Source: Marinobacter piscis
Lineage (GTDB): Bacteria; Pseudomonadota; Gammaproteobacteria; Pseudomonadales; Oleiphilaceae
Assembly (NCBI RefSeq): GCF_007671655.1
Contig: NZ_VCGX01000001.1
Coordinates: forward strand, 901,917-965,916
Reading direction: 5' to 3'
DNA length: 64,000 bases
Below the pieces are notes generated by a model. It was not told the DNA's origin and searched no databases. It worked only from the letters and a program-made list of their open reading frames with translations. The first letter of the stretch is position 1. The number at the start of each line of letters is the position of its first letter. Below are positions 51,659-60,777 of this stretch, in pieces. Made by a program: the position numbers and the translations under genes.

Positions 51659-52288
51659 TCAGAGATCAACAACAATCGGAGGGTTCAGAGGTTTGAATTG
51701 GCCATTACAGGTACTGGCATTGATGTACCGGCAGTCATCGATGATCTCCTGGCCGTGACCTTCGTGTATATGTCCGAAAATATGGAGTTTAAGCTCCAGA
51801 GTTTCAACCTTTGCCGCCAGATCTTCACAGCCGGGCCTCAGGGTTCCTTTTTGGGTGTCGACCCGGTCGAGAATTCCTGCCGGAGGCCCGTGGGTGATCA
51901 GTATATCGGTCGCCTCCGGAATTTTCGCCCAGCGTTTAGCCAGAGGTTTGCCACGCTTCAGGTTAAAAGCCCAGTTGAAGAACACCGGGGTCCAGGGGCT
52001 GCCCCAGAAGGTCAGGCCTTCCAGCTCAATGGCGCTGTCTTCAAGGTAGTGGGCATGACGCACCCGGGAGCGAGCCTCTTCGGGGTCGTCCTCAAAGCAC
52101 CAATCATGATTGCCGGCGATCAGAATTTTGTTGGCATGGGGCAATTCCGCAAACCACTGGTCCAGGTCTTCCAGCTCTCTCAGGCTGCCAGTGCCGAGGC
52201 TGTCTCCGGCGTGTATCAGCAGATCTCCATCCGGTACATCAACCTGTCGGTGCATACTGTGGGTGTCGGAAATGCAGACTATTCTCAT
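51659..52288 (-). CDS. Calcineurin-like metallophosphatase
   Basis: This is a metallophosphoesterase of 209 residues with all family blocks: [36 protein letters not shown] and FGHIHEGHG. The dimetal site is intact. Related single-domain proteins hydrolyse phosphodiesters, but the substrate here is unknown. It is the first gene of the 52288-50082 unit and divergent from the methyltransferase gene. Confidence 0.92.
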   Translation of the reverse strand: MRIVCISDTHSMHRQVDVPDGDLLIHAGDSLGTGSLRELEDLDQWFAELPHANKILIAGNHDWCFEDDPEEARSRVRHAHYLEDSAIELEGLTFWGSPWTPVFFNWAFNLKRGKPLAKRWAKIPEATDILITHGPPAGILDRVDTQKGTLRPGCEDLAAKVETLELKLHIFGHIHEGHGQEIIDDCRYINASTCNGQFKPLNPPIVVDL

Positions 52289-52359
52289 AGTTGGGTACCC
52301 GGCTTTCGGTGTCTCTGTGGCATGTTATGATAACGAACACGACTATAAAGGAAACCATT

Positions 52360-53118
52360 GTGCAGAAAAGCGCCTTTTATGAAGACGATGGAACCCTGAC
52401 CCAGTACCTGGAGTTCCATTATGGTGAGCAGTGGCATGGTGAAGCTAACTTCCCGAGAGCGCTGGCCCTGGCGGCAATCGATGCCATGGATGGCCGGGCG
52501 CTGAACCGGGCTTTGGATATCGGCTGTGGTTGTGGCCGCAGCAGTTTTGAGCTTGCCCGGGCATTTGCGCAGGTTGATGGCATCGATTTCTCCGGCAAAT
52601 TTATAGAGCAGTGCCAGAAAATGGCCCGGGACAAGATGGTTCGCTACGCGCGAACTGAAGAGGGCGCGCTGGTAACCCCCCAGGAGCGTTCGCTGGAGTC
52701 CCTGGGTCTGGAGCACACGGCCGAGCGGGTAGCTTTTCATCAGGGCGATGCCTGCGACCTCGGGGCTGAGTTTACCGGTTATGACCTGGTGCTTGCCGGC
52801 AACCTTATTGACCGGCTTTACGACCCTTCACTTTTTCTGACCCGTATTCATGAGCGTTTGAACGATGACGGGTTACTATTGGTCGCCTCTCCCTATACGT
52901 GGCTGGAAGAGTATACGCCGCGGGAGAAATGGGTAGGCGGCTTTCAGAAGGAGGGTGAGGATTACACCACATTTGATGGCCTGTGTGATCTGCTGGCGCC
53001 TCACTTTACGTTGCTGATAGAGCCCCGAACACTGCCTTTTGTGATTCGGGAAACCCGCAACAAATTTCAGTACAGCTTTTCTGAGCTGACAGTCTGGGAG
53101 AAAAGACGAGCGGGTTAG
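52360..53118 (+). CDS. Stand-alone OvoA C-terminal-type methyltransferase
   Basis: This is an S-adenosylmethionine methyltransferase of 252 residues that matches the C-terminal domain of OvoA, the putative 4-mercaptohistidine N1-methyltransferase of ovothiol synthesis. Marks are YLEFHYGEQWH, ALDIGCGCGRSSFELAR (SAM binding), DGIDFSGKFIEQC, LVLAGNLIDRL and SPYTWLEEYTPREKWVGG. The N-terminal sulfoxide synthase half of OvoA is absent. Frames from 52291 and 52327 are open, but a GTG at 52360 has AAAGGAA correctly spaced and gives the family length. The substrate of these free-standing forms is unproven. Confidence 0.88.
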   Translation: MQKSAFYEDDGTLTQYLEFHYGEQWHGEANFPRALALAAIDAMDGRALNRALDIGCGCGRSSFELARAFAQVDGIDFSGKFIEQCQKMARDKMVRYARTEEGALVTPQERSLESLGLEHTAERVAFHQGDACDLGAEFTGYDLVLAGNLIDRLYDPSLFLTRIHERLNDDGLLLVASPYTWLEEYTPREKWVGGFQKEGEDYTTFDGLCDLLAPHFTLLIEPRTLPFVIRETRNKFQYSFSELTVWEKRRAG

Positions 53119-53167
53119 TCAGGGAAAGCTGGCGGGGGAAGGCTTGAATAGCCGGAAGTACGGGTAA

Positions 53168-53181
53168 TTATTGAACAATAA
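53168..53181 (+). promoter_or_regulatory. Perfect palindrome upstream of nhaD
   Basis: TTATTGAACAATAA is a perfect palindrome with six-base arms and a two-base centre, 103 bases ahead of the nhaD start. It could be a repressor site. No regulator is adjacent, so this is a guess. Confidence 0.3.
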
Positions 53182-53283
53182 TGGCTTGCGGCAGATCTGG
53201 ATCAAGTCCCTCTGACCAAAAGTATGTTCTGCTGTACCTATCCCGATTAATAATACTTTCCCCCAAACTTTTGAGCAGGAACC

Positions 53284-54792
53284 ATGACAGAAAACAGCAG
53301 TTCGGAAAAATTACCCGTCCGGCGAAACCACAAGCCCGCCGTTATCCCCAAGGGGATCCTCACAACAGTAATAATGAGCCTTTTCGCAATATTCATAGCT
53401 GGATTCAGTCCCTTTGCAAGTGCTGCTGAATCCACTGTTCAGCGATTTATCCACCACCCGGTTGGCTACATGGCCCTTACGATATTCGTAATTGCCTATC
53501 TGTTTGTAATGCTTGAGGAAAAGTTGCATCTGCGCAAATCAAAACCTGTATTACTGGCAGCGGGTCTGATCTGGTTTCTGGTGGCGGGTGCAGCCGCTAT
53601 GACTGGTGATACGGAAAGCGCAAACGCAGCGCTACAGCATAACTTACTCGAGTATTCTGAGCTTCTGTTGTTTTTGCTGGTTGCCATGACGTATATAAAT
53701 GCTATGGAGGAGCGACAGCTTTTTGATGCACTGCGCGCCTGGTTGGTGAGTAAAGGCTTCAGCTACCTCAGCCTGTTCTGGATTACCGGCATACTGGCAT
53801 TCTTTATCTCCCCCATTGCCGATAACCTGACCACCGCTTTATTGATGTGTGCGGTACTGATGAAAGTGGGCGAGAACACCCCCCGTTTTATTGGTCTTGG
53901 CTGTATTAATATTGTCGTTGCAGCAAACGCCGGAGGCGCTTTTTCACCGTTTGGTGATATTACCACCCTGATGGTCTGGCAGAAGGGTGTGGTGGAGTTT
54001 ACCGAGTTCTTCCGGCTGTTTGTTCCCTCAGCCGTCAACTACCTTGTACCTGCTATTATCATGAGCTTCGCCATTCCAAACGTGCCCCCGAAGAAAGCCT
54101 CTGAGCCAGTGGTTATGAAACGCGGCGCCCGCCGCACGGTGGCACTGTTTCTGCTAACCATCACCACAGCAGTTCTGGGGCATAATTTCCTGCACCTTCC
54201 TGCGGTGGTTGGCATGATGATGGGGCTGGCATACCTGCAGTTTCTGGGATATTACCTGCGCGTCAGCTTCAAGCGTGGCGTGGCCCGTGAGCGGGTGTGG
54301 GCAGAAAGCCATCAAAACACCCGTCTGCTTAAGCGGCTTGACACTGCTGTCCCCTTTGACGTGTTCAACCCTATGGCCCGCGCCGAGTGGGACACTCTGT
54401 TGTTTTTCTATGGCATTGTGTTGTGTGTCGGCGGGCTTGGCTATATCGGCTATTTGTCGGAAGTATCTCAGATTCTGTATAACGACTGGAACGCAACCGG
54501 AGCCAATATTGTGGTTGGGGTGCTATCGGCCATTGTCGACAACATTCCGGTGATGTTTGCCGTACTTTCCATGGAGCCCGACATGTCTCATGGGCAGTGG
54601 TTGTTGGTCACACTGACAGCCGGTGTGGGTGGCTCAATGTTGTCTGTAGGCTCTGCTGCTGGTGTGGCTCTTATGGGGCAGGCCCGGGGTTATTACACTA
54701 TGATGTCGCATCTGCGCTGGACGCCGGTTATTGCTCTTGGGTATGTGGCCTCAATCGCTGCGCATATGTGGCTTAACGCGGGTCTGTTCTAA
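53284..54792 (+). CDS. nhaD: NhaD-type sodium/proton antiporter
   Basis: This is an inner-membrane antiporter of the ion transporter superfamily, 502 residues with about twelve helices. NhaD-type sequence includes FISPIADNLTTALLMCAVLM, ANAGGAFSPFGDITTLMVW and AIVDNIPVMFAVLSMEPD near the end, each with acidic or polar residues typical of Na+ binding. A hydrophobic N-terminal segment ending SPFASAAES resembles a cleaved leader. The ATG at 53284 has AGGA upstream. It would export sodium at alkaline pH and complements the N-ATPase. Confidence 0.93.
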   Translation: MTENSSSEKLPVRRNHKPAVIPKGILTTVIMSLFAIFIAGFSPFASAAESTVQRFIHHPVGYMALTIFVIAYLFVMLEEKLHLRKSKPVLLAAGLIWFLVAGAAAMTGDTESANAALQHNLLEYSELLLFLLVAMTYINAMEERQLFDALRAWLVSKGFSYLSLFWITGILAFFISPIADNLTTALLMCAVLMKVGENTPRFIGLGCINIVVAANAGGAFSPFGDITTLMVWQKGVVEFTEFFRLFVPSAVNYLVPAIIMSFAIPNVPPKKASEPVVMKRGARRTVALFLLTITTAVLGHNFLHLPAVVGMMMGLAYLQFLGYYLRVSFKRGVARERVWAESHQNTRLLKRLDTAVPFDVFNPMARAEWDTLLFFYGIVLCVGGLGYIGYLSEVSQILYNDWNATGANIVVGVLSAIVDNIPVMFAVLSMEPDMSHGQWLLVTLTAGVGGSMLSVGSAAGVALMGQARGYYTMMSHLRWTPVIALGYVASIAAHMWLNAGLF

Positions 54793-54823
54793 CCATTTGC
54801 CCGCTCCTGCAATTCAGCCAGCA

Positions 54824-55716
54824 TTATGGTGCTGGCTGATTCGTGGAGTGGAAAAGGTTTTGCAACGCCTTTGCAGGCATAGGCTTTCCGAAAGCCCATC
54901 CCTGGGCTCTCTTGATTCCCATTGATCGTACAACAGATGCCTGAGCGGTTGTTTCCACACCCTCAGCAACCACTCTCATGCCTAGCTCGTTCGCGATTTG
55001 TATCATCAATGGAACCAGGGTGGCTCCTAGGCCACCGGTTTCAATATCAAAGATAAATGCCTGATCGATTTTCAGAATACCGGCGCCTAAATCCCGGACT
55101 TTGGATAGGTTGGAGTAGCCGGTGCCAAAGTCGTCAATGGCCAGCTCAAAGCCCTGTTCGCATAGCCAATCAATGCATTCCTTTGCAGCCCTGGTATCCA
55201 GCTCCTCGCTTTCGGTCACTTCAAGCACAATGTGGAACCGGGAGGCAGCGAGATTCAGGGTGCTATCCGCGTTTTGTAACCGGCTCTGAGCAATATCGGA
55301 AGGGAACAGGTTAATACTTACCTTGAAGCCGTTAGGCAGGTCACCATTTGAGTCCCGAAATCTAGCCAGCACTTCGCATCCGACTACCTTACCACTCTCC
55401 AGATCCACAATGGGTTGGTACAAAGGGTAGAAAGCGTTTTGCACAAGACCTTTGCGGATTCGGAATTGCGGGGTGAGCCGATTTGTCAGGATCAGCCAGG
55501 CGACAAGGCCGGAACCAGCAGCTAGCGCCAACCCAATCAGAACCAGAAAGGTGACAACTCCAATGTTGCGACTAATGACATCTGGAAGCCGTGTTTCTGT
55601 ACCCGCGCAGTAGGGTGTGGTGTTGCTGCATGCCTCAGAGTAAACCGTGGTTGGAGACAGGACCTGCCCCGGGCTTTTATTGAGATTACGGAATACTCCA
55701 GTGTCGCCGAAGGCAG
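54824..55716 (-). pseudogene. EAL-domain phosphodiesterase gene, 5'-truncated
   Basis: This is the remnant of a CSS-motif EAL protein. What remains is the end of the periplasmic domain with a cysteine pair (EACSNTTPYC), one membrane helix (VVTFLVLIGLALAAGSGLVA) and the full EAL domain (CEVLARFRD, IDDFGTGYSNLSK, VVAEGVET). The frame runs open to about 55825 without any ATG, GTG or TTG upstream of a TTG at 55531 inside the membrane helix. That TTG has no ribosome site. About 200 residues of N-terminal helix and periplasmic domain are missing. The junction with the divergent cytochrome remnant is near 55716. Confidence 0.75.
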
Positions 55717-56293
55717 CGTGTGTGCCCAGACTGTCATCGCGAAAGACCCGTTCCTCCTGATCTGGAAGGCGGAGATGATACCCGCGGGCAGATCTTTCTC
55801 CCCATCGGCCCCAAGGCGCGCTATCTCAACAAAGACCATACGTATGCGAACGGCACCGTATACAACCAGCTGCAATACATGGCAGAAGGTGGCTTGCTGG
55901 CGGGCTTGCCTTCTGACTTTCAGCGAATTGAAAAAACGCCAGTGTTCAATGATGAAGTGTCACTTGCAGCTCTCAGTGCTGACGAGTTGAATGACGCCGC
56001 GCGGGCGTATCTGGACATCAACTGTGCCCATTGCCATCGCGGGTCAGATCTGACGCTTCCAGCGGACTATGCCGGACCGGCAGGCAGCAATGGTGTGCAG
56101 TTAGAGTATAACCGGGACTTTGCCAGTGATCCCTGGCAATCCGGACGACTCGTATCTGTTGTTCCGCATGAAAACGATAGACAGTCGCCACAAGATGCCG
56201 GAGCTTGCCCGGAACACCCAGCACCATGAGGGAGTCGCGTTGATCAACAACTGGATTGATCTTTTGCCTGCGGCAGGTTGCTCGCCCGGTTAA
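55717..56293 (+). pseudogene. Diheme cytochrome c-type gene, 5'-truncated and frameshifted
   Basis: This is the remnant of a periplasmic diheme cytochrome like the SO2930/HNE_0200 type (TIGR03806-like region). It has two haem motifs, CPDCH at the very start and CAHCH further on, plus PIGPKARYLNKDHTYANG and DDAARAYLDINC-like sequence. The N-terminal part and signal peptide are missing. The first frame breaks at about 56112-56126. The family C-terminus (VIPGNPDDSYLLFRMKT, HHEGVALINNWIDLLP) continues in another frame to the TAA at 56291. One single-base indel explains this. Confidence 0.75.
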
Positions 56294-56304
56294 ACCGGGC
56301 GAGC
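56280..56304 (+). repeat. Palindrome holding two stop codons on opposite strands
   Basis: GCTCGCCCGGTT at 56280-56291, a single A, then AACCGGGCGAGC at 56293-56304 make a nearly perfect 25-base palindrome. It contains the TAA of the cytochrome remnant (plus strand, 56291-56293) and the TAA of the GreA-like gene (minus strand, 56290-56292). It probably acts as a two-way hairpin terminator without U tract. Confidence 0.7.
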
Positions 56305-56631
56305 GGCGTTCGAGACTTTCAGCACTACGGCATGGCCTTCTTCGTTGCTGGCTCCAAGCTTTACCACACTACCTGGCTTGGTGCCCAGCAACACAAGCCC
56401 GAAGGGCGAGCCAATGCACACGTCTTCTTTGCCCGCCTCGGGGCAGGCGCTGTTGTCTGTCAGTCGGAATGTAAGCACTGAAGAGTCCAGGCAGTTGATC
56501 AGTGTGACCGTACTGTTGATCCTGGCTGTATTTTCCAGTGGCGCAACGGGATCTCTGTAAATTCTTCCCAGTTTGGCATTAAGCGTATCGATATCACGTG
56601 AACCCAGGTTAAAGCCCGCATTCATCATCAT
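56290..56631 (-). CDS. GreA/GreB C-terminal-domain protein (Rnk-like)
   Basis: This is a 113-residue protein related to the C-terminal FKBP-like domain of transcript-cleavage factors GreA/GreB and of Rnk. The marks are ENTARINSTVTLINCLD, ACPEAGKEDVCIGSPFGLVL and LLGTKPGSVVKL. The coiled-coil finger of GreA that inserts into RNA polymerase is absent. Rnk-type proteins lack cleavage activity, but the role here is not known. The start is one of three consecutive ATGs at 56631. Confidence 0.8.
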   Translation of the reverse strand: MMMNAGFNLGSRDIDTLNAKLGRIYRDPVAPLENTARINSTVTLINCLDSSVLTFRLTDNSACPEAGKEDVCIGSPFGLVLLGTKPGSVVKLGASNEEGHAVVLKVSNAARPV

Positions 56632-56722
56632 GTCATTTACTCAGTCTGGTTAGATAAACAGCCCCTTCGCTTGAATCGCCGGCACCATAGCACCTTTGTA
56701 AATAAAGACAAGCAGGGCCTGA

Positions 56723-56845
56723 AGGCGCTTATCTGCACATGAGCCAGCGCAAGTCGTTACCTATGAAGAGGCGCTACGGCAGACTAAACTGCAATCTGAT
56801 TTTTGGACGGTGGCTGTGAAAGGTAAAGAGGGCGGCTACTCTTAG
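56723..56845 (+). other. Short open frame without start, possible gene remnant
   Basis: A 41-codon open stretch reads on to EALRQTKLQSDFWTVAVKGK and ends at TAG 56843-56845. It has no ATG, GTG or TTG start. The composition is protein-like, so it may be the tail of a lost gene. I do not recognise it, and chance is possible. The rest of the 56632-56869 gap shows no clear feature. Confidence 0.25.
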
Positions 56846-56869
56846 AAAGAAAGCCATAACGGGGTGGGT

Positions 56870-57895
56870 ATGACGCATAATCTGGAGAGTTTATCACCGG
56901 CTTACTTCGGCATGGTGATGGCGACCGGAATCATCTCTATTACTGCCCACCTGCTGGGTTTTGATGGTATTGAGAAGGGTCTGTTTTATCTGAATCTGGC
57001 CTTTTATGTGCTGTTGTGGGTCGCCACAGTGGCTCGGTTCTGGTTATACCGGCGCGAATTTCTGCTTGATGTTATCGATCATCTCCGGGGCCCGGGGTTT
57101 TTCACCCTTCCGGCGGGCTCCAGTGTTCTCGGCAGTCAGTTTATTATACTGACTGATTACACCACGCTGGGCCGGGCCCTCTGGGTTCTTGCCATTGTGC
57201 TCTGGCTGGCACTGACCTACACCATTTTTACAGCATTTACGGTAAAAGAAGAGAAGCCGTCTCTGGATAAAGGCATTACCGGAGGGTGGTTACTGGCAGT
57301 GGTGGCCACTCAATCGATTGCCGTACTGAGTGCGCTGGTTGCGCTAGACATGCCGCAGCCCTATAAACTGGGGGTGAACTTTCTGGCGCTCTCCATGTGG
57401 CTCTGGGGCGGCATGCTGTATATATGGATGATGTCGCTGATTTTTTACCGCTATACCTTTTTCAGGTTCTCGCCAGGCGATCTGGCGCCTCCTTACTGGA
57501 TTAATATGGGGGCTATGGCCATTTCCACCCTGGCCGGCTCCTTGCTTATTATGAACGTAAAGGACGCACCTTTTCTGGATTCGTTGCTGCCGTTTCTGAA
57601 AGGTTTTTCAGTGTTTTACTGGGCAACCGGAACCTGGTGGATACCCATGCTGTTCATTCTGGGTATCTGGCGGCATGTGTATAAGCGTTTTCCGCTGGAA
57701 TACGATCCATTATATTGGGGGGCGGTGTTTCCCTTAGGTATGTATGCGGCCTGCACCCACGAAATGGCCAAAGCCCTGGGCTTTCACTTTCTCGATTTCC
57801 TCCCGGTCAGTTTCTTCTATCTGGCGCTTGTGGCCTGGGCGGTGACCTTTTTCGGGCTCCTGCGATCCCTCAGGCCGTCGCAACTGAAGGGGTAA
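56870..57895 (+). CDS. TDT/SLAC1-type tellurite-resistance/dicarboxylate transporter
   Basis: This is an inner-membrane protein of 341 residues with ten hydrophobic helices. The family start LSPAYFGMVMATGIISI and the middle TLPAGSSVLGSQFI are typical of the TDT group (TehA, Mae1, SLAC1). Members act as anion channels or dicarboxylate carriers, and a role in tellurite resistance is historical. A GTG at 56864 is an alternative start. Its 3' end overlaps the convergent ccoI gene by 26 bases. Confidence 0.85.
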   Translation: MTHNLESLSPAYFGMVMATGIISITAHLLGFDGIEKGLFYLNLAFYVLLWVATVARFWLYRREFLLDVIDHLRGPGFFTLPAGSSVLGSQFIILTDYTTLGRALWVLAIVLWLALTYTIFTAFTVKEEKPSLDKGITGGWLLAVVATQSIAVLSALVALDMPQPYKLGVNFLALSMWLWGGMLYIWMMSLIFYRYTFFRFSPGDLAPPYWINMGAMAISTLAGSLLIMNVKDAPFLDSLLPFLKGFSVFYWATGTWWIPMLFILGIWRHVYKRFPLEYDPLYWGAVFPLGMYAACTHEMAKALGFHFLDFLPVSFFYLALVAWAVTFFGLLRSLRPSQLKG

Positions 57896-60110
57896 TGTTT
57901 TCAGAATCTTCGGCGACAGTCCCGGGAATTTTGTTTTGAATGCGCAGGCTGTTGAGCAGCACGCAGAGGCTGCTCAGAGACATCGCAATGGCTGCTATAA
58001 CCGGCTGAATCCAGCCCATCACAGCCAGAGGTATCACCAGGGTGTTGTAACTGATTGCCCAGAACAGGTTCTGGTGCATCAGCTTGCGCGCCCGCTGCGC
58101 CAGTTGCAGGGTCGCCGGTACGGCGGCAATGCTTTCGGTCAGGTAAACCGCCGCCGCTTCACCAGTGGCTGGTGCGGCACTGCCGACGGCGATACCGAGT
58201 CTGGCGCCTGCCAGCGCCAGGCCGTCGTTCAGGCCGTCACCCACGAATACCGCATTCACCTGCTTTTCAAGGGTCTCAACAAAGCGTTGCTTTGCTTCCG
58301 GGGAATAGCCCGAGAGCACGTGTTTTCCGGGTATACCCAGACGTTCTGCCAGTTTCAGGCACGCATTGCGGGTGTCGCCACTGAGCAGATACACCGCGTA
58401 ACCCTGATGAATCAGCGTGCGCACCGTCGGGCCAGCTTCAGGCCTCAGGGATTCCTCAAAGCTGACTTTCCCGGCGTACTGGCCATTGTGAGCGATGTGA
58501 ATGTTCATGCCTGTATCTTCTGTAACAGGCACGTTAATTCCTTGCTCGCGCAGCCACTCCGCCCGTCCGGCTAACGCGGTATCGGCGCCGCGTACCCAGC
58601 GGGTTCCGGCACCGGGAATGCTTTCCCAGGTGCCTCCGGTCGTACCGGGCAACTGCTCAGAACCCTGCGCCCACAGTCCCTGGGCGACTGGGTGTGAGGA
58701 CTCCCCGAGAATGGTCCGGGCCAGTTGCAACAGGGTGTTGTTGTGCCATGGAGCTTTAGGGGCGACAGAGCTCACGGTGGGCGTGCCTGTGGTCAGAGTT
58801 CCGGTTTTATCGAAAATAACCGCCCCCACTTCGGCTGCGGCTTCCATGGCCGCCGGGTCGCGCAGGACAATACCGTGATTAACCATGTGGGCATGACCCA
58901 TGGTAATAACCAGTGGAATGGCGAGACTGAGCGCACAGGGGCAACTGATAATCATCACCGCCAGCCCACGGGCGGCGGCTTCGGGCACTGGAGCGCCCTG
59001 GAAAAGGGCAAGGCATGTAGCTATGGCAGCCGCCACCAGAATGACAGGCAAAAGAATCCGGGCAATGCGGTCGGTCAACCGTTGCAATGTCGTTTTACGG
59101 CTGAGCAGGGCGCTTATCGATCGTGACAGACTGTCGATGCGCCGCTGGCCGATTCCCGCGGTTATTGCCAGCTCTACTTCACCTTCCACCAGCTGGCAAC
59201 CCGCAAGTAACTCTGCACCTGGCTTGAGGGGCTGGGGCAGGTGCTCTCCGGTGAGCATCGATAAGTCGGCCTGGCCCTGGCCGTGTATAACCTGGCCATC
59301 CAGAGCCACTTGTTCACCGGCCCGGAGGACAATGCGGTCGCCGGTTTGGATGTCACGGGCAGCACAGGTTTCCAGGGTGCCATCAGGCGTTTTAAGAGTG
59401 ACTTCATCGGGCACTTCCTGAAGATAACGGCGCACAATCTCCGAGGCGCGGCGACGTACCGTGGTATCCAGCAGTCGTGCCACCAGCTGAAAGGTGATCA
59501 GCATAACGGCCGCATCAAAGTAAACATGGTGGTTGCCTGAGGCAAGTTGCCAAACCGAGATCATGGCAGCGGCAAATACTGCCAGAAATATCAGGCTGTC
59601 GAGGCCGGGGGCGCCGGCTATAAGTGTGCGCCAGCCCACGCGGTAGAAGTGGGAGCCAGAGTAAGCCAGCACCGGCACCGCGAACAGGCCGCTTGCAACT
59701 GCCAGCGGCCAGAGCATTCCCGGCTCAACGGCTCCGAGGGGGGCCAGATAAAGCAGCAAGGCCGGCATCATGCTCCACATACCAAAGACAACAGCGACTG
59801 CCAGGCGTCTTTGCAGGAGTTTGCGAGCCATGTCTGCCTGGTGCTGGCTCCGGTCCGGGTCGACAGAGTCGTGCAGGCGATACCCCAAACGGGCGACCGC
59901 CTGTTGGAGACTGGCAAGCCGGGGCTTGTCCTTGTCCCAGCAGATCATGGCCACATCGGCTGCAAAATTAACCGCAGCGTCTGTAACGCCCGGCTGTTTT
60001 TTCAGCAGAGCTTCAACGGCAATCGCACAACTGCCACAGCGCATCCCCTCGATCATCAGAATTTCCTGATGTGGGGACTCCTGCGCTGTACTCTCATGAT
60101 TGCCGGGCAT
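57870..60110 (-). CDS. ccoI: Copper-transporting P-type ATPase, CcoI/FixI type
   Basis: This is a heavy-metal P1B ATPase of 746 residues needed to supply copper to the cbb3 oxidase. The N-terminal metal-binding domain has GMRCGSCA (C25 and C28). The transport motif is ISCPCALSLAIP, the phosphorylation site is FDKTGTLTTG, and the hinge is FVGDGLNDGLALAGA. It lies one base after the CcoP-like stop, in the oxidase operon, which identifies it as CcoI rather than a CopA detoxification pump. Confidence 0.92.
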   Translation of the reverse strand: MPGNHESTAQESPHQEILMIEGMRCGSCAIAVEALLKKQPGVTDAAVNFAADVAMICWDKDKPRLASLQQAVARLGYRLHDSVDPDRSQHQADMARKLLQRRLAVAVVFGMWSMMPALLLYLAPLGAVEPGMLWPLAVASGLFAVPVLAYSGSHFYRVGWRTLIAGAPGLDSLIFLAVFAAAMISVWQLASGNHHVYFDAAVMLITFQLVARLLDTTVRRRASEIVRRYLQEVPDEVTLKTPDGTLETCAARDIQTGDRIVLRAGEQVALDGQVIHGQGQADLSMLTGEHLPQPLKPGAELLAGCQLVEGEVELAITAGIGQRRIDSLSRSISALLSRKTTLQRLTDRIARILLPVILVAAAIATCLALFQGAPVPEAAARGLAVMIISCPCALSLAIPLVITMGHAHMVNHGIVLRDPAAMEAAAEVGAVIFDKTGTLTTGTPTVSSVAPKAPWHNNTLLQLARTILGESSHPVAQGLWAQGSEQLPGTTGGTWESIPGAGTRWVRGADTALAGRAEWLREQGINVPVTEDTGMNIHIAHNGQYAGKVSFEESLRPEAGPTVRTLIHQGYAVYLLSGDTRNACLKLAERLGIPGKHVLSGYSPEAKQRFVETLEKQVNAVFVGDGLNDGLALAGARLGIAVGSAAPATGEAAAVYLTESIAAVPATLQLAQRARKLMHQNLFWAISYNTLVIPLAVMGWIQPVIAAIAMSLSSLCVLLNSLRIQNKIPGTVAEDSENITPSVATA

Positions 60111-60111
60111 C

Positions 60112-60777
60112 TCAGGGTTCTCCGAAAACCTCCGTCAGCTCTTCGGCTGTCCAGCTTCCACGCTCGCCGAAGCGCTCTTTGTGTTCGCTTACGGTTTCAG
60201 GGCTGATCTCGCTGGCATCATTACCCCATTGGCTGCGGGCGTAACTCAGGACAGCCGCCAGTTCGGCGTCAGAGAGCTGGGCACCGAGGCCAGGCATAAC
60301 ACCTTCAAAGGTGTTGCCGGCTACTTCAATCTGACCCTGCAGGCCATCATGGACGATAGCCACCGGAATTTCAGCATCTGCCTGCAGCCATTCACTACCG
60401 GCCAGTGGCGGGAAAGCGCCTGGCACTCCTTGTCCATTAGCCTGATGGCAGGTGCTGCACTGAGCACTGTAAATGCTGGCCCCATCCGGTTTGGCCTCCG
60501 AGCCTCCTGTGTCAGACCCGCCGGCAGTGCCGGAGGTCTCGGAGCCGGAGCTGTCTTCAGACACAGAGGTCTGCGGCGCCGATGCTTCTGCCACGGGTGT
60601 GCGGCTGTCACCACCCAGCAAGGGCTTACCAACCTGCCAGGCGTAATAGCCTACCCCCCAGATAATCAGTATGACAATCCAGGCCAGGACGATTTTCGGA
60701 GTGGCACGTGTGCCTTCTTCGGGTTCAGGCGCTTCTCGGTGCTGAGCGCGATGATCAGTCGGGTTCATGGCGCACAT
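60112..60777 (-). CDS. Membrane-anchored monoheme cytochrome c (CcoP-like)
   Basis: This is a 221-residue membrane-anchored cytochrome. One helix lies at about 29-50, followed by a flexible Ser/Gly-rich linker (about 56-98) and one class I cytochrome c domain with haem motif CSTCH at 107-111. A probable axial methionine is in GVMPGLGAQLSD. Genuine CcoP has two haems, so this is a simplified third subunit. It overlaps ccoO by one base and precedes ccoI by one base. Confidence 0.85.
   Translation of the reverse strand: MCAMNPTDHRAQHREAPEPEEGTRATPKIVLAWIVILIIWGVGYYAWQVGKPLLGGDSRTPVAEASAPQTSVSEDSSGSETSGTAGGSDTGGSEAKPDGASIYSAQCSTCHQANGQGVPGAFPPLAGSEWLQADAEIPVAIVHDGLQGQIEVAGNTFEGVMPGLGAQLSDAELAAVLSYARSQWGNDASEISPETVSEHKERFGERGSWTAEELTEVFGEP

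Noticed and set aside
55537-55875. 112-codon minus-strand open frame beside the EAL remnant
   Set aside because: It is in a different frame from the EAL protein and runs antisense to the cytochrome remnant. The protein-like periplasmic sequence is in the other frame.
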